A stretch of DNA of 64,000 nucleotides, from positions 1 to 64,000 of the forward strand of contig NZ_SLZL01000014.1 of the NCBI RefSeq assembly GCF_004342605.1, written 5' to 3'. Numbering within the stretch: the first letter of the stretch is position 1; every line of letters starts with the position of its first letter. The DNA comes from Caulobacter sp. BK020 (GTDB taxonomy: Bacteria > Pseudomonadota > Alphaproteobacteria > Caulobacterales > Caulobacteraceae). Of the stretch, positions 7,350 to 16,062 are shown one piece after another. The notes below the pieces were generated by a model, which saw nothing but the letters and a program-made list of their open reading frames with translations, had not been told where the DNA came from and did no database searches. The position numbers and the translations under genes were made by a program.

Positions 7350-7736
7350 CTAGTTGTTGGCGATGATCACCGAGGCGATCAGGCCGGTGGCCACGGCGGC
7401 CAGGATGTAGCGGTCGTCCACGCGCTGCCAGCGATAGCCGCGGGGCGGGGCGCGCAGGCCGTGGCGGCGCCAGTCGCGGACATAGTAGCGGTCGTCGCGA
7501 TAGCGGGCGTCCAGGCGCTGGCCGCGTTCCCAGCGACGGTAGTCGCGGCGCTCGTGGGCGGCTTCGCGGCGGCTGTGGCCGTAGTCGCGGCGGTCATGGC
7601 GATCGTAGCGGTCGTCGTGACGCTGGTCGTAGCGGCCGCGGTCGTCATAGCGCTGGCCGGCGGCCATGGCCGTGCCCGACAGGGCCGTGCCCGCCAGCAG
7701 GCTCGCCGCCAGGGTGGTGATGATCAGACGCTTCAT
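7350..7736 (-). CDS. RcnB-family periplasmic protein
   Basis: A 128-residue exported protein. The signal peptide is MKRLIITTLAASLLAGTALSGTAMA, with cleavage after AMA. The mature N-terminal half is extremely rich in Arg, Asp, Tyr and His (RYDDRGRYDQRHDDRYDRHDRRD). The C-terminal half RHGLRAPPRGYRWQRVDDRYILAAVATGLI matches the RcnB domain, described in E. coli as a periplasmic factor in nickel/cobalt homeostasis. Start ATG at 7736 has an AGGA Shine-Dalgarno upstream. It lies upstream of the cobS-like gene on the same strand, with 146 bases between them, so a cobalt link is possible but unproven. Confidence 0.8.
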   Translation of the reverse strand: MKRLIITTLAASLLAGTALSGTAMAAGQRYDDRGRYDQRHDDRYDRHDRRDYGHSRREAAHERRDYRRWERGQRLDARYRDDRYYVRDWRRHGLRAPPRGYRWQRVDDRYILAAVATGLIASVIIANN

Positions 7737-7933
7737 GGCGAGGTCCTTTCCTAGTTGGTGGCGGTCCGACACCGCCGAACCTCTTCGATAGTCCGACACT
7801 AGCGAACGGGGTTTGGACTGGACATGAACGGCGCGGGTCAGGAATGGTTCATCATGTTTCGGCGGCGAAACATTTGCGCGAACCTGTGGAATACTAGCTT
7901 GGCGCGAAATCGAGTTTTACGCGTTCATCAGCG

Positions 7934-8668
7934 ATGCTGCGTCTTTCCTTCTTTCAACCTCGCCGGGATTTGCCGCGGTTGCTGACCGCGGCGCGAAACG
8001 AGCTGGGCGCGGTGGCGGCCCTGCTGGTGCTGGCCGGCGGCGCCCTGGCGTTTCTGGAGCTGTCGGACGACGTGGCCGAGGGCGACACGGCCGCCTTCGA
8101 CCTGGCGGTGCTCCGGGCCCTGCGGCTGCCGGGCGACCCCAACGCCCTGGTCGGCCCCAAATGGCTGCACGTGGCGGCGGCCGACGTCACCGCCCTGGGC
8201 TCGATCACCGTGCTGGGCCTGGTGGTGGTCCTGGCCCTGGCCCTGATGCTGAGCCTGCGGCGCTGGAGCGAGGCCCTGGTGGTGCTGGTCGGCGCGGGCG
8301 GCGGGGTGGCGATCAGCCAGGGCCTCAAGCACCTGTTCGGGCGCGAGCGGCCCGACCTGGTCTACCGCGCGGTCGAGGCGGCCAATCCCAGCTTCCCGTC
8401 CGGCCATGCCATGCTGTCGGCCGTGGTGTTCCTGACGCTCGGCGCCCTGGCGGCCCGGTTCGCGCCTCGCCGGCGGGTCAAGGCCCTGGCCCTGGGCGCG
8501 GCGGTGCTGCTGAGCCTGCTGGTCGGCGCCTCGCGGATCTATCTGGGCGTCCACTGGACCAGCGACGTCCTGGCCGGCTGGAGCCTGGGCGCGGCCTGGG
8601 CCATGGCCTGCTGGGTGGCGGCCTGGGCGTGGGAGCGGCGGTTTCCCAAACCTCCACTCGTTAGGTGA
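7934..8668 (+). CDS. PAP2-family membrane phosphatase
   Basis: A 244-residue integral membrane protein with about five or six hydrophobic helices. The three phosphatase motifs are in order: KHLFGRERP (K-x6-RP), PSFPSGHAM (PSGH) and SRIYLGVHWTSDVLAGW (SR-x5-H-x3-D). Members remove phosphate from phosphatidic acid, undecaprenyl pyrophosphate or related lipids on the periplasmic face. Several upstream bases are AT-rich (7860-7930), where a promoter would be expected. The substrate cannot be told from sequence, and an undecaprenyl-pyrophosphatase-like role is one option. Confidence 0.9.
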   Translation: MLRLSFFQPRRDLPRLLTAARNELGAVAALLVLAGGALAFLELSDDVAEGDTAAFDLAVLRALRLPGDPNALVGPKWLHVAAADVTALGSITVLGLVVVLALALMLSLRRWSEALVVLVGAGGGVAISQGLKHLFGRERPDLVYRAVEAANPSFPSGHAMLSAVVFLTLGALAARFAPRRRVKALALGAAVLLSLLVGASRIYLGVHWTSDVLAGWSLGAAWAMACWVAAWAWERRFPKPPLVR

Positions 8669-8689
8669 GCTTTCGGTTGAGTCCAGCGC

Positions 8690-9340
8690 CTACTTCGCCA
8701 ATCCCGACTTCTGCAGGGTCTTATAGGCCTTGATCACCCGCTGGAGCTTGTGCTCGGCGCTGCGGTCGCCGCCGTTCATGTCCGGGTGGCAGCGCTTGAG
8801 CAGGTCCTTGTACCTGGCGCGGATCGCCGCGCCGTCGGCGTCGGCCTCCAGGTCCAGGTCGGCCAGGGCCTGGCGCTCCAGCTTGCCCAGCTGTCGGCCG
8901 GCGGCGGCCGATTCGGCCCTGCGCTGCTGGGCGCGGAACAGGCCGAACGGGTCGTTCAGGTGGCGGGCGTCGCGGGCGGCGGCGGCGGCGGCCTCGCGCG
9001 AATTGGCGTCGGCCTTCATGGACCAGGTCGGACGGCCGCCGGTCATCTTCTCCTTTTCCTGCGCGGCGCGGATCTGGCCCTCGCTCATGCCGGCGTAGAA
9101 GTTCCAGTTCTTGTTGTACTCGGCCGCGTGGCGCTGGCAGAAATTGTAGTAGACGCCCGGCATGTCGCGCGACTTGGGCGCCTTGGCCGTGGCGGCCGAG
9201 CGGCACTCGGGATGGTCGCAGCGCACCTCGCCCGGTTTCAGGGCGTAGACGTCGTTCTCCCGGGCCGCCTCCTCCGGCGATTTCGGGGGGCGGACACGGA
9301 TGTCGAAAAACTTGGGGCGATATTCGAAGTCGGCGCTCAT
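8690..9340 (-). CDS. J-domain (DnaJ-like) protein
   Basis: A 216-residue soluble protein. The J domain is C-terminal (about 150-212) with the HPD signature in RYKDLLKRCHPDMNGGDRSAEHKLQRV, so it should stimulate an Hsp70 ATPase. The N-terminal part has paired cysteines (RCDHPECRS and YNFCQRHAAEYN) that may bind a metal. This arrangement, an N-terminal Cys/His region with a C-terminal J domain, is typical of a family found in Alphaproteobacteria. It is divergent from the BolA gene (9400-9672), and the 59-base gap must hold both promoters. The client is unknown. Confidence 0.88.
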   Translation of the reverse strand: MSADFEYRPKFFDIRVRPPKSPEEAARENDVYALKPGEVRCDHPECRSAATAKAPKSRDMPGVYYNFCQRHAAEYNKNWNFYAGMSEGQIRAAQEKEKMTGGRPTWSMKADANSREAAAAAARDARHLNDPFGLFRAQQRRAESAAAGRQLGKLERQALADLDLEADADGAAIRARYKDLLKRCHPDMNGGDRSAEHKLQRVIKAYKTLQKSGLAK

Positions 9341-9399
9341 GGCGCTTAGAGTAAGCCGACGCTATTTCCGTTCAAGGATTGACAAGCAAGGAACCCGTC

Positions 9400-9672
9400 A
9401 TGGGCGCTATCGCCGACGCCATCGCCGCCAAACTGACCACCGCCTTTTCGCCGACCCGGCTGGAGATCGTCGACGACAGCCATCGCCATCACGGCCATGC
9501 CGGACATCGCGAGGGCGGGGAGAGCCACTTCAACCTGCTGATCGAGGCTCAGGCCTTTGCGGGCAAGGCCCGGGTGGCCCGCCAGCGGCTGATCTTCCAG
9601 GCCCTGGCCGAGGAGATGGCGGGGCCGGTGCACGCCCTGTCGATCGTCGCCAAGGCCCCGGGCGAAGCTTGA
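9400..9672 (+). CDS. BolA-family protein
   Basis: A 90-residue protein of the BolA/IbaG type. The core motif HFNLLIEAQAFAGKARVARQRLIFQAL is conserved, and the loop HRHHGHAGHREGGESHF is rich in histidine. BolA proteins partner with monothiol glutaredoxins in iron-sulfur cluster handling and can bind DNA. ATG at 9400 is preceded by AAGGA. Length is normal. It is divergent from the J-domain gene, a pairing that fits a shared protein-maturation or stress theme (inference). Confidence 0.9.
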   Translation: MGAIADAIAAKLTTAFSPTRLEIVDDSHRHHGHAGHREGGESHFNLLIEAQAFAGKARVARQRLIFQALAEEMAGPVHALSIVAKAPGEA

Positions 9673-9777
9673 CCGTGCGTTGCGAAAACGGGCTTGCCAG
9701 GGCGGCCCGCGACTGATTGCCTCTCCGCCCGGCGCGACCCCGCAACGACGCGGATTTCCGCCGGCGAAGAGGCCGGC

Positions 9778-10221
9778 ATGAGCGCAACCGAGACATCCCC
9801 CACGATTCCGACCTTTCTGGACGAGGACAGCGAGGCCGCCCTGGCGGCGGCGCTGCCGGCCCTGCTGGCGCGGTCCTACGCCCGCTATTCGAACTTCACC
9901 GTGGCCGCCGCGGTGATCGACGCCGACGGCCGGGCCCACCTTGGGGTCAATGTCGAGAACGCCGCCTATCCGTCGGGCACCTGCGCCGAGCAGACGGCGA
10001 TCGGGGCGATGGTCACGGCCGGCGGCCGCGGCATCGCCAAGGTGCTGATCGCTTCCGGCTCCAACGGCGTGGTCCAGCCCTGCGGCGCCTGCCGCCAGCG
10101 CATCGCCGAGTTCGCCGCCGACGCCTGCGAGATCGTCTCGGTCCAGGACGGCAAGGCCACGCGCCGCACGCCGTTCTGGAGCCTGCTGCCCGAGTCGTTC
10201 GGGCCGCGGGATTTGGGATAG
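9778..10221 (+). CDS. cdd: cytidine deaminase
   Basis: A 147-residue enzyme of pyrimidine salvage that converts cytidine or deoxycytidine to uridine or deoxyuridine. Zinc-site motifs are present: GTCAEQTAIG (Cys plus catalytic Glu) and QPCGACRQRIAEF (C-x-x-C). The substrate-binding NVENAAYPSG is intact. The size matches the small homotetrameric class. ATG at 9778 gives the expected N-terminus. It sits alone, with 53 bases to the convergent peptidase gene. Confidence 0.93.
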   Translation: MSATETSPTIPTFLDEDSEAALAAALPALLARSYARYSNFTVAAAVIDADGRAHLGVNVENAAYPSGTCAEQTAIGAMVTAGGRGIAKVLIASGSNGVVQPCGACRQRIAEFAADACEIVSVQDGKATRRTPFWSLLPESFGPRDLG

Positions 10222-10274
10222 GGCGATGAAAAAGGGGGAAGCTCGAAAGCCGCCCCCGGTCCCCAAAAGGCTGA

Positions 10275-12302
10275 TCAGAGGCCGCCTGGGCCGCAATCGG
10301 TCTTCAGGTACTTCTCGATCTCGACCAGCTGGGTTTCCAGCATCTCCGGGGTCATGAAGATGTACTGGTGGCCCATATCCTTGATTTCCAGGTACTTGTA
10401 CGTCTTGCCGGCGGCCTTCAAGGCGGCGACGAAACGGCGGGACTCCTCGACTTCGACGGTCTGGTCCCGGTCGCCATGATAGACGAAGATCGGAATTGAC
10501 ACGTTCTTGGCGTTGGGCTGGGGATCCAGGCCGTCGATGGTCGGCCGCTGGTATTCGCGCAGGAAGCGGTCGTTGTAGGTCTCACCCTGGAAACGCTTGA
10601 TCTCGGCCACACCGGCCCCGGCGATCGAGCACTGGTACAGGCCGTTGGGGCGGATGGCGGCGGCAAAGGCCGCGTAGCCGCCGTAGGAATAGCCGAACAG
10701 GGCGATACGATCCGGCGCGGCCAGCTTTTGGTCGATCAGGTACTTGGCCGCGTCGTCGTTGTCGTCCTGCATGGCCAGGCCCCATTGGGCGTCGCCGGCC
10801 CGGGCCAGCTTGGAGCCCCAGCCCTCGGAGCCGCGGAACTGCGGTTGGATCACCACATAGCCGCGCGCGGTGAAGTACTTGGTCCAACCCGACACGTCCC
10901 AGTCCAGCTCGTCGCGGGCCGAGGGGCCGCCGTGGGGCAGGACGATGGCCGGGTAGGGACCCGGGCCGTAGACGTCCTTGGGCGGCGTGTGCAGGAAGGC
11001 GGGAATCATCAGGCCGTCGCGGGCGGCGTACTGCACCAGGCGCGACTCGCCCAGGGTGGCGGGATCGATCTGCGGCCGCGACTTGCCCAGCAGGGTCAGC
11101 TTGCTCCCGTCGGTCAGCAGGTAATATTCCGGCGGCAGGTTCGGGCCGGACTTGCGAACCAGGATGTACTTCTTGTCCTTGGACCAGCCGGTGATCTGGA
11201 CGCCCGCGCCGTTCGGATAGCTGAACTTGGTCGGGGGGGCGTCGCCGCCCGGATCGGTCCACTGCAGGGTGGTGTTCGTGATCCCCAGGGCGGTGGGCAG
11301 GCTTTTGGCCGCGGCCGCCAGGACCGGATCGACCCAGTAGTCCCGGCTGGTGTCGGCGGCGTAGCCGAAGCCCAGCACCTTGCCGTCGTCGTCGAGGATC
11401 GGCGCGCCGGCGTCGAACAGCTTGATCTCGAAGGCCGGCTCGGTGATCTTTCGCTGCTTGATGTCGTACTCGTAGATGCCGGTCTTGTCTGCCCCGTTCT
11501 GGCGGACATTGACATAAACGATGTTCGGGTCGTCGCTGAAGCCGACCACGGTCATGAGGTTGCGGTCCTTGGCGTACGAACGGAAGTGTTCGACCCAGTC
11601 ACCGGTCCGCGGGTCGCGGATCTGCTGGCCGACATAGACCTTGCCGTTGTCGAAATCGACCTTCTGGCGGGCGCGTAGGTCTCCATTATGATCCGCCTCC
11701 AGGCCGCCAAAGCGCTCCGAGCCGCGGGTCACGCGTTCGGCGCCGCCGTCGTAGAGATCGACCTTGTAGACGTCCCCCGCGCCGTTGGCGCCGGTGTTGA
11801 GCACCAGGATGTGCTTGGGATCGTTGGGCAGCCGGCTCAAGATCGAGGGATTGCTGACGGCCTGCATCAGCTCCTCGTAGTCGCTCTTGCCCCGGTTCTC
11901 CGGCAGGGCCGAGGTCCATTTCGAACCCTGCAGGTCGGTGATATAGACCTTTTGCAGGTGAGCCTTGGTCGCGCCATAGGTCCACAGCTGCTGGGCCACC
12001 ACGGTCAGGCGGTCGTCCTTGACGAAATCCACTCTCATCAGTTGCATCTTGGAGGCGCCCAGGATGGTCGGCGCCTTGTCGGGATTGGCGGTTTCCCAGA
12101 TGGCGATGACCTTGGTCACGCCGTCCTGCGAGACCAGACCGGCGATGTGCTGGCCGTCTGGCGAGAGGGTGACGTTGTCGATCTGGGCGTTGCGGGCGAA
12201 GTCGCGGGCGGCTGGCGGAGACGCGGGCGCCCGGGCAAGAGCCGGAGCGGCCATCAATGTGAGGGCGGCGCCGGCGAACAATCCAAGATTGCGTAAGAGC
12301 AT
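10275..12302 (-). CDS. secreted S9-family prolyl oligopeptidase-like peptidase
   Basis: A 675-residue exported serine peptidase. Signal peptide: MLLRNLGLFAGAALTLMA, then APALARA. A beta-propeller-like N-terminal half is followed by an alpha/beta hydrolase domain (about 420-675) with GYSYGGYAAF (nucleophile Ser), HGDRDQTVEV (Asp) and DMGHQYIF (His). The oxyanion region is ILPHGGPSARDE. Such enzymes cleave short peptides (dipeptidyl or acylaminoacyl type) in the periplasm. I prefer ATG at 12302 because the longer frame (from 12383) puts 27 non-signal residues before the signal peptide. It is divergent from a TonB receptor, a common pairing for peptide scavenging (inference). Confidence 0.92.
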   Translation of the reverse strand: MLLRNLGLFAGAALTLMAAPALARAPASPPAARDFARNAQIDNVTLSPDGQHIAGLVSQDGVTKVIAIWETANPDKAPTILGASKMQLMRVDFVKDDRLTVVAQQLWTYGATKAHLQKVYITDLQGSKWTSALPENRGKSDYEELMQAVSNPSILSRLPNDPKHILVLNTGANGAGDVYKVDLYDGGAERVTRGSERFGGLEADHNGDLRARQKVDFDNGKVYVGQQIRDPRTGDWVEHFRSYAKDRNLMTVVGFSDDPNIVYVNVRQNGADKTGIYEYDIKQRKITEPAFEIKLFDAGAPILDDDGKVLGFGYAADTSRDYWVDPVLAAAAKSLPTALGITNTTLQWTDPGGDAPPTKFSYPNGAGVQITGWSKDKKYILVRKSGPNLPPEYYLLTDGSKLTLLGKSRPQIDPATLGESRLVQYAARDGLMIPAFLHTPPKDVYGPGPYPAIVLPHGGPSARDELDWDVSGWTKYFTARGYVVIQPQFRGSEGWGSKLARAGDAQWGLAMQDDNDDAAKYLIDQKLAAPDRIALFGYSYGGYAAFAAAIRPNGLYQCSIAGAGVAEIKRFQGETYNDRFLREYQRPTIDGLDPQPNAKNVSIPIFVYHGDRDQTVEVEESRRFVAALKAAGKTYKYLEIKDMGHQYIFMTPEMLETQLVEIEKYLKTDCGPGGL

Positions 12303-12413
12303 CGTTACTTCAGGTCCCCGCGCTGGATAAAGATTGCTATTTGTAAGAGCGTGCTTACTAACTGCCAGCCCCATTTTCGACACGCTCGACGACCGGTTTC
12401 AAGACGCTCAAGC

Positions 12414-12435
12414 CCGCAATCTATCCAGATTGCGG
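12414..12435. promoter_or_regulatory. perfect 9-base inverted repeat (possible operator or hairpin)
   Basis: CCGCAATCT (12414-12422), a 4-base spacer ATCC, then AGATTGCGG (12427-12435). It could be an operator shared by the divergent peptidase and TonB receptor genes, or an RNA hairpin in the peptidase leader. No T-run follows in either direction, so a terminator is unlikely. Confidence 0.4.
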
Positions 12436-12508
12436 ATGACTCCAACCCGTCGCGCGCATCCGGGACGCCGGTGAAAGCGGCGCCGTGAGGCCTTCGTGGC
12501 CACACTGT

Positions 12509-12529
12509 GACCAGATTGTAACGCTGGTC
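12509..12529. promoter_or_regulatory. inverted repeat GACCAG-N9-CTGGTC
   Basis: Six-base arms with a 9-base AT-rich spacer, about 126 bases upstream of the TonB receptor start. The spacing would suit a dimeric regulator. No known consensus is matched. Confidence 0.3.
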
Positions 12530-12654
12530 GCCATAAGTTTCCGGACGTGCTTCTTATCGTTGAGCCGGCTTCCGAAGGTGAATAGCGTTCGTCGTAAACG
12601 GGGGCGGCGCAATTTTTTGTCGTGCCCCGCCGTAGTTAATTGGCAGGGGACCAT

Positions 12655-15570
12655 ATGCTCGACCGCAAGCTTTTGCTCACCACTTCAATCCTGGCGGGCG
12701 TCGTCGCCCTTGCCGTCGCGCCCGTGGCCGCCCTCGCCCAGGACGCCGCGACGACGGCCAAGCCGGCCGACACCGAGGTCGAGGCCCTGGTCGTGACCGG
12801 GTCGCGCATCAAGCGCACCGAGTACACCAGCGCCTCGCCGATTCAGGTGATCACCTCCGAGCAGTCCACGCTGCAGGGCCTCGTCGACACCGGCGACATC
12901 CTGCAGAAGTCGTCGGCGGCCAGCGGCTCGTTCCAGTCGAACAACCTGCTGACCGGCTATGTCATCACGGGCGGCGAGAACATCAGCAGCGTCTCGCTGC
13001 GCGGCCTGGGCGCCAACCGCACCCTGGTCCTGCTGAACGGCCGCCGCCTGGCGCCGGCCGGCCAGGGCGGCACGGTCGGCCCGGTCGACCTGAACGTCCT
13101 GCCGTCGTCGATCATCGACCGCACCGAAATCCTCAAGGACGGCGCCTCGTCGATCTACGGCTCGGACGCCGTGGCCGGCGTCGTCAACATCATGACCAAG
13201 AAGGATTTCGACGGCGTCGAAATGAACGTCTACGGCGCGATCCCGACGCGGGGCGAGGGCGAGACGTACCGTGTCTCGGGCACTGCGGGAAAAGTGTTCG
13301 ACAAGGGCTATCTGAACCTGACGTTTGACTACAATGAGCAGAAGGCTCTGAAGGTCAAGGACCGCAAGTACACCTCCTGCGCCGAAGACTACCGTTTCGA
13401 CGCCACGACCGGCGAGCGGGTCGACTTCATCGATCCGAAGACCGGCCACTACAAGTGCTACAACGCCATCAACAACGGCTGGCAGGCGGCCGACCTCTTC
13501 GGCGGCATGTTCCAGTGGGATCCGACCCTGGCCAACGCCCCTCCCGGCGGCTATCCGGCGGCCGGCCTGACGACCCGCGCGTTCCTGCCCAACTGGGTGC
13601 GCGCGGCCCGCGCCGGCCAGCCCGCGACCTATCCCTACGCCAACTACGATAGCCCGGCCTACCAGAACGCCGACGCGATCTCGCCGATCAAGCGCGGTAC
13701 GGTCTATCTGACCGGCAGCTACGACATCACGCCCAACGTCGAGGCCTATACCGAACTGCTGTTGAACCGCCGCAAGTCGTCGGGCACCAGCATCATGTAC
13801 CTGTTCGAGACGGTGTCGGGCGACAACCCCGCCAACTCGGTGGCCGCGGGCCTGCAAGCCGGCGGCGCTTCGGGCGACGCGATTCCGCTGATCCTGCTGC
13901 CGCACAAGCAGTCGGAAACCATCGACTACGGCCGCATCGTCGGCGGTCTGAAGGGCACGATCACGGGCGGCGGCTTCCTGAACAACTGGGACTGGGACGT
14001 CTACGGCCAGTACGGCAAGTCCGACGCCAAATACACCAGCGACTTCATCTACCAGGACCGCGTCTTCGCGACGACCGGCGGCAGCGGCCTGGCCTGCGAC
14101 CCGAGCGAGATCACCATCTCGGGCGGCTCGTGCATGACCATCGACTATTTCGGCAAGGACATCCTGGCCGGCAACCTGACGCCCCAGCAGCGCGCCTTCC
14201 TGATCGGCGAGGAAACCGGCACGACCAAGTACACTCAGTATTCGGTCGAAGGCACGATCAGCGGCGACCTGTTCACCCTGCCGGCCGGCCCTGTGGGCGC
14301 GGCGTTCGGCGCGACCTACCGCAAGGACAAGCTGGACGACATCCCCGGCTTCAACGCCCAGCACGCCAACTACTGGGGCTACAGCACCGCGGGCCGCACG
14401 AAGGGCAGCGACGACGTCAAGGAAGTCTACGGCGAACTGGCGATCCCGATCTTCAAGGACCTGCCGATGGTCGAGAAGCTGGATCTGAGCCTGTCGGGCC
14501 GTTACACCGACTACAAGAGCTACGGTTCGGACGAGACCTACAAGATCGGCCTGAACTGGCAGCTGTCGTCGGCCTTCCGGATCCGTTCGGCCTACGGCAC
14601 CTCGTTCCGCGCCCCGGCGCTGTACGAACTGTACCTGGCCGACCAGACCTCGTTCTTCAACGGCGTGGACCCCTGCGAGCGTTGGGGCACCACCCAGGCG
14701 AACAACCCCCGCGTCCAGACTAACTGCGCGGCGGCGGGCATCCCGGACGACTACACCGCCCCGTCCACCCCGCAGGTCAGCACCGGCGGCGGCCTGGGCC
14801 GCCTGAAGGCCGAAACCTCCAAGGCCACGACCTTCGGCGTCATCTGGACGCCGAGCTTCATGGACCTGAGCGTGGCGCTCGACTACTTCGACATCAAGGT
14901 CAGCAACGAAGTCGCGGTGTTCGGGGCCAGCAACATCCTGGCCTCGTGCTACGGCGGCACCACGTTCCCGAACGACTTCTGCACGCTGTTCAATCGCGAC
15001 CCGACCACTCACGACATCACGGTCATCAACGACAACTACCTGAACGTCGCCCAGCAGGTGAACCGCGGCCTGGACCTGAACACGCGCTACCAGCACGAGT
15101 TCACGGCGGGCAAGCTGACGATCGACGGCCAGTTCACCTGGCAGTTCAAGGACGTCACCAATCTGCTGGAAGGCGGCATCCCCGACGACCACAATGGCGA
15201 GACCACCGAGCCGGACTTCACCGGCGTGATCAATGCGCGCTTCGATCACGACGACTGGACCGTCAACTGGGCGGTCGACATGTACGGCAAGGCTTCGGAC
15301 ACCGAACTGCTGGTCGACGGCGACACCCGCTTCAGCACCCGGTACAACAAGACGCTCTATTCCAAGCAATACACCGAGTTCACGGCCTACCACTCGCTGA
15401 CCGTGCGCAAGAAATTCGACAAGCTGACCCTGCAGGCCGGCGTGCTGAACCTGTTCGACGAACTGCCCCCGGCGCAGTCGGCGGGCCAGTTCCGGATCGG
15501 CACCTCGGCGCTGAACGCCTACGATCTGCGCGGTCGCAGGGTGATGTTCGAAGTCACCAAGCGCTGGTAG
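12655..15570 (+). CDS. TonB-dependent outer-membrane receptor
   Basis: A 971-residue receptor. Signal peptide: MLDRKLLLTTSILAGVVALA to about AALA. A TonB-box-like VEALVVTGSRI follows. The plug domain (about 50-180) contains SLRGLGANRTLVLLNGRRLAP and DGASSIYGSDAVAGVVNIMTK. The 22-strand barrel ends in VMFEVTKRW with a C-terminal aromatic residue. ATG at 12655 is chosen because AGGGGA precedes it. TTG at 12640 gives a five-residue extension. It is probably for large substrates such as peptides or oligosaccharides. The divergent secreted peptidase favours peptides (inference). It is followed by a strong bidirectional terminator. Confidence 0.95.
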   Translation: MLDRKLLLTTSILAGVVALAVAPVAALAQDAATTAKPADTEVEALVVTGSRIKRTEYTSASPIQVITSEQSTLQGLVDTGDILQKSSAASGSFQSNNLLTGYVITGGENISSVSLRGLGANRTLVLLNGRRLAPAGQGGTVGPVDLNVLPSSIIDRTEILKDGASSIYGSDAVAGVVNIMTKKDFDGVEMNVYGAIPTRGEGETYRVSGTAGKVFDKGYLNLTFDYNEQKALKVKDRKYTSCAEDYRFDATTGERVDFIDPKTGHYKCYNAINNGWQAADLFGGMFQWDPTLANAPPGGYPAAGLTTRAFLPNWVRAARAGQPATYPYANYDSPAYQNADAISPIKRGTVYLTGSYDITPNVEAYTELLLNRRKSSGTSIMYLFETVSGDNPANSVAAGLQAGGASGDAIPLILLPHKQSETIDYGRIVGGLKGTITGGGFLNNWDWDVYGQYGKSDAKYTSDFIYQDRVFATTGGSGLACDPSEITISGGSCMTIDYFGKDILAGNLTPQQRAFLIGEETGTTKYTQYSVEGTISGDLFTLPAGPVGAAFGATYRKDKLDDIPGFNAQHANYWGYSTAGRTKGSDDVKEVYGELAIPIFKDLPMVEKLDLSLSGRYTDYKSYGSDETYKIGLNWQLSSAFRIRSAYGTSFRAPALYELYLADQTSFFNGVDPCERWGTTQANNPRVQTNCAAAGIPDDYTAPSTPQVSTGGGLGRLKAETSKATTFGVIWTPSFMDLSVALDYFDIKVSNEVAVFGASNILASCYGGTTFPNDFCTLFNRDPTTHDITVINDNYLNVAQQVNRGLDLNTRYQHEFTAGKLTIDGQFTWQFKDVTNLLEGGIPDDHNGETTEPDFTGVINARFDHDDWTVNWAVDMYGKASDTELLVDGDTRFSTRYNKTLYSKQYTEFTAYHSLTVRKKFDKLTLQAGVLNLFDELPPAQSAGQFRIGTSALNAYDLRGRRVMFEVTKRW

Positions 15571-15632
15571 CACCTGAGTTCCGCGCCGCCGGTTCCCCGG
15601 CGGCGCGGATCAAGGCGATCTATAGACAAAAA

Positions 15633-15666
15633 AGAGCGGCGGGAGCTGTCCCGCCGCTCTTTTTCT
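15633..15666. terminator. bidirectional Rho-independent terminator
   Basis: Perfect 12-base stem: AGAGCGGCGGGA (15633-15644), loop GCTG, TCCCGCCGCTCT (15649-15660). It is followed by TTTTCT on the plus strand and preceded by an A-run that supplies a U-tract on the minus strand. It separates the TonB receptor from the convergent response-regulator gene. Confidence 0.9.
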
Positions 15667-15690
15667 TTGGGCGGCCGTAAGCCGTCGTCC

Positions 15691-16059
15691 TCAGACGCTC
15701 TGCGCCGCCAATCCCTCCAGCACCTTGCGCAGGTCGGCTTCGCGGAACGGTTTCTGCAGCACGGTCGCGCCCTTGTGGCCTTCCGACAGGCCGGCCTCGC
15801 CATAGCCGCTGGCGAAGGCGAACGGCACGCCGCGTTCCTTCAGGGCGTCGGCGACCGGGAAGATCGGGCGACCGCCCAGGTTGACGTCCAGCAGGGCGGC
15901 GTCGATGTCGGCGGCGGCCGCCAGACGCAGGGCCTCGTCCAGCTCGGCGGCGGGGCCGACGATCACGCAGCCGAGGTCGCTGAGCATGTCCTCCACCAGC
16001 ATGGAGACCAGCGCCTCGTCTTCGACGACCAAGACCTTAAGGGCGGCGAGGGTCTTCAT
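15691..16059 (-). CDS. single-domain response regulator (CheY-like)
   Basis: A 122-residue receiver domain with no output domain. Acidic pocket VVEDEA near residues 11-15, phosphoacceptor Asp in DAALLDVNLGG, conserved Ser/Thr region FASGYGEAGL and Lys in LQKPF. It starts three bases after the stop of the HWE kinase gene, so it is surely in the same operon and likely its phosphorylation partner. Single-domain receivers of this kind often act in general-stress or light/redox phosphorelays in Alphaproteobacteria. The target here is unknown. Confidence 0.92.
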   Translation of the reverse strand: MKTLAALKVLVVEDEALVSMLVEDMLSDLGCVIVGPAAELDEALRLAAAADIDAALLDVNLGGRPIFPVADALKERGVPFAFASGYGEAGLSEGHKGATVLQKPFREADLRKVLEGLAAQSV

Positions 16060-16062
16060 GGT

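Larger units (their letters stand above)
12303..12654. other. 352-base divergent intergenic region with two dyads
   Basis: No gene. It is relatively AT-rich and must hold the promoters of the S9 peptidase and the TonB receptor. Two inverted repeats are visible, at 12414-12435 and 12509-12529. Confidence 0.6.

Noticed and set aside
12685-15573. A 962-residue minus-strand frame opposite the TonB receptor
   Set aside because: Composition (Arg, Gln, Val, Asp-Val-Asp runs) is typical of the antisense of a high-GC gene; the plus strand encodes a clear TonB receptor.
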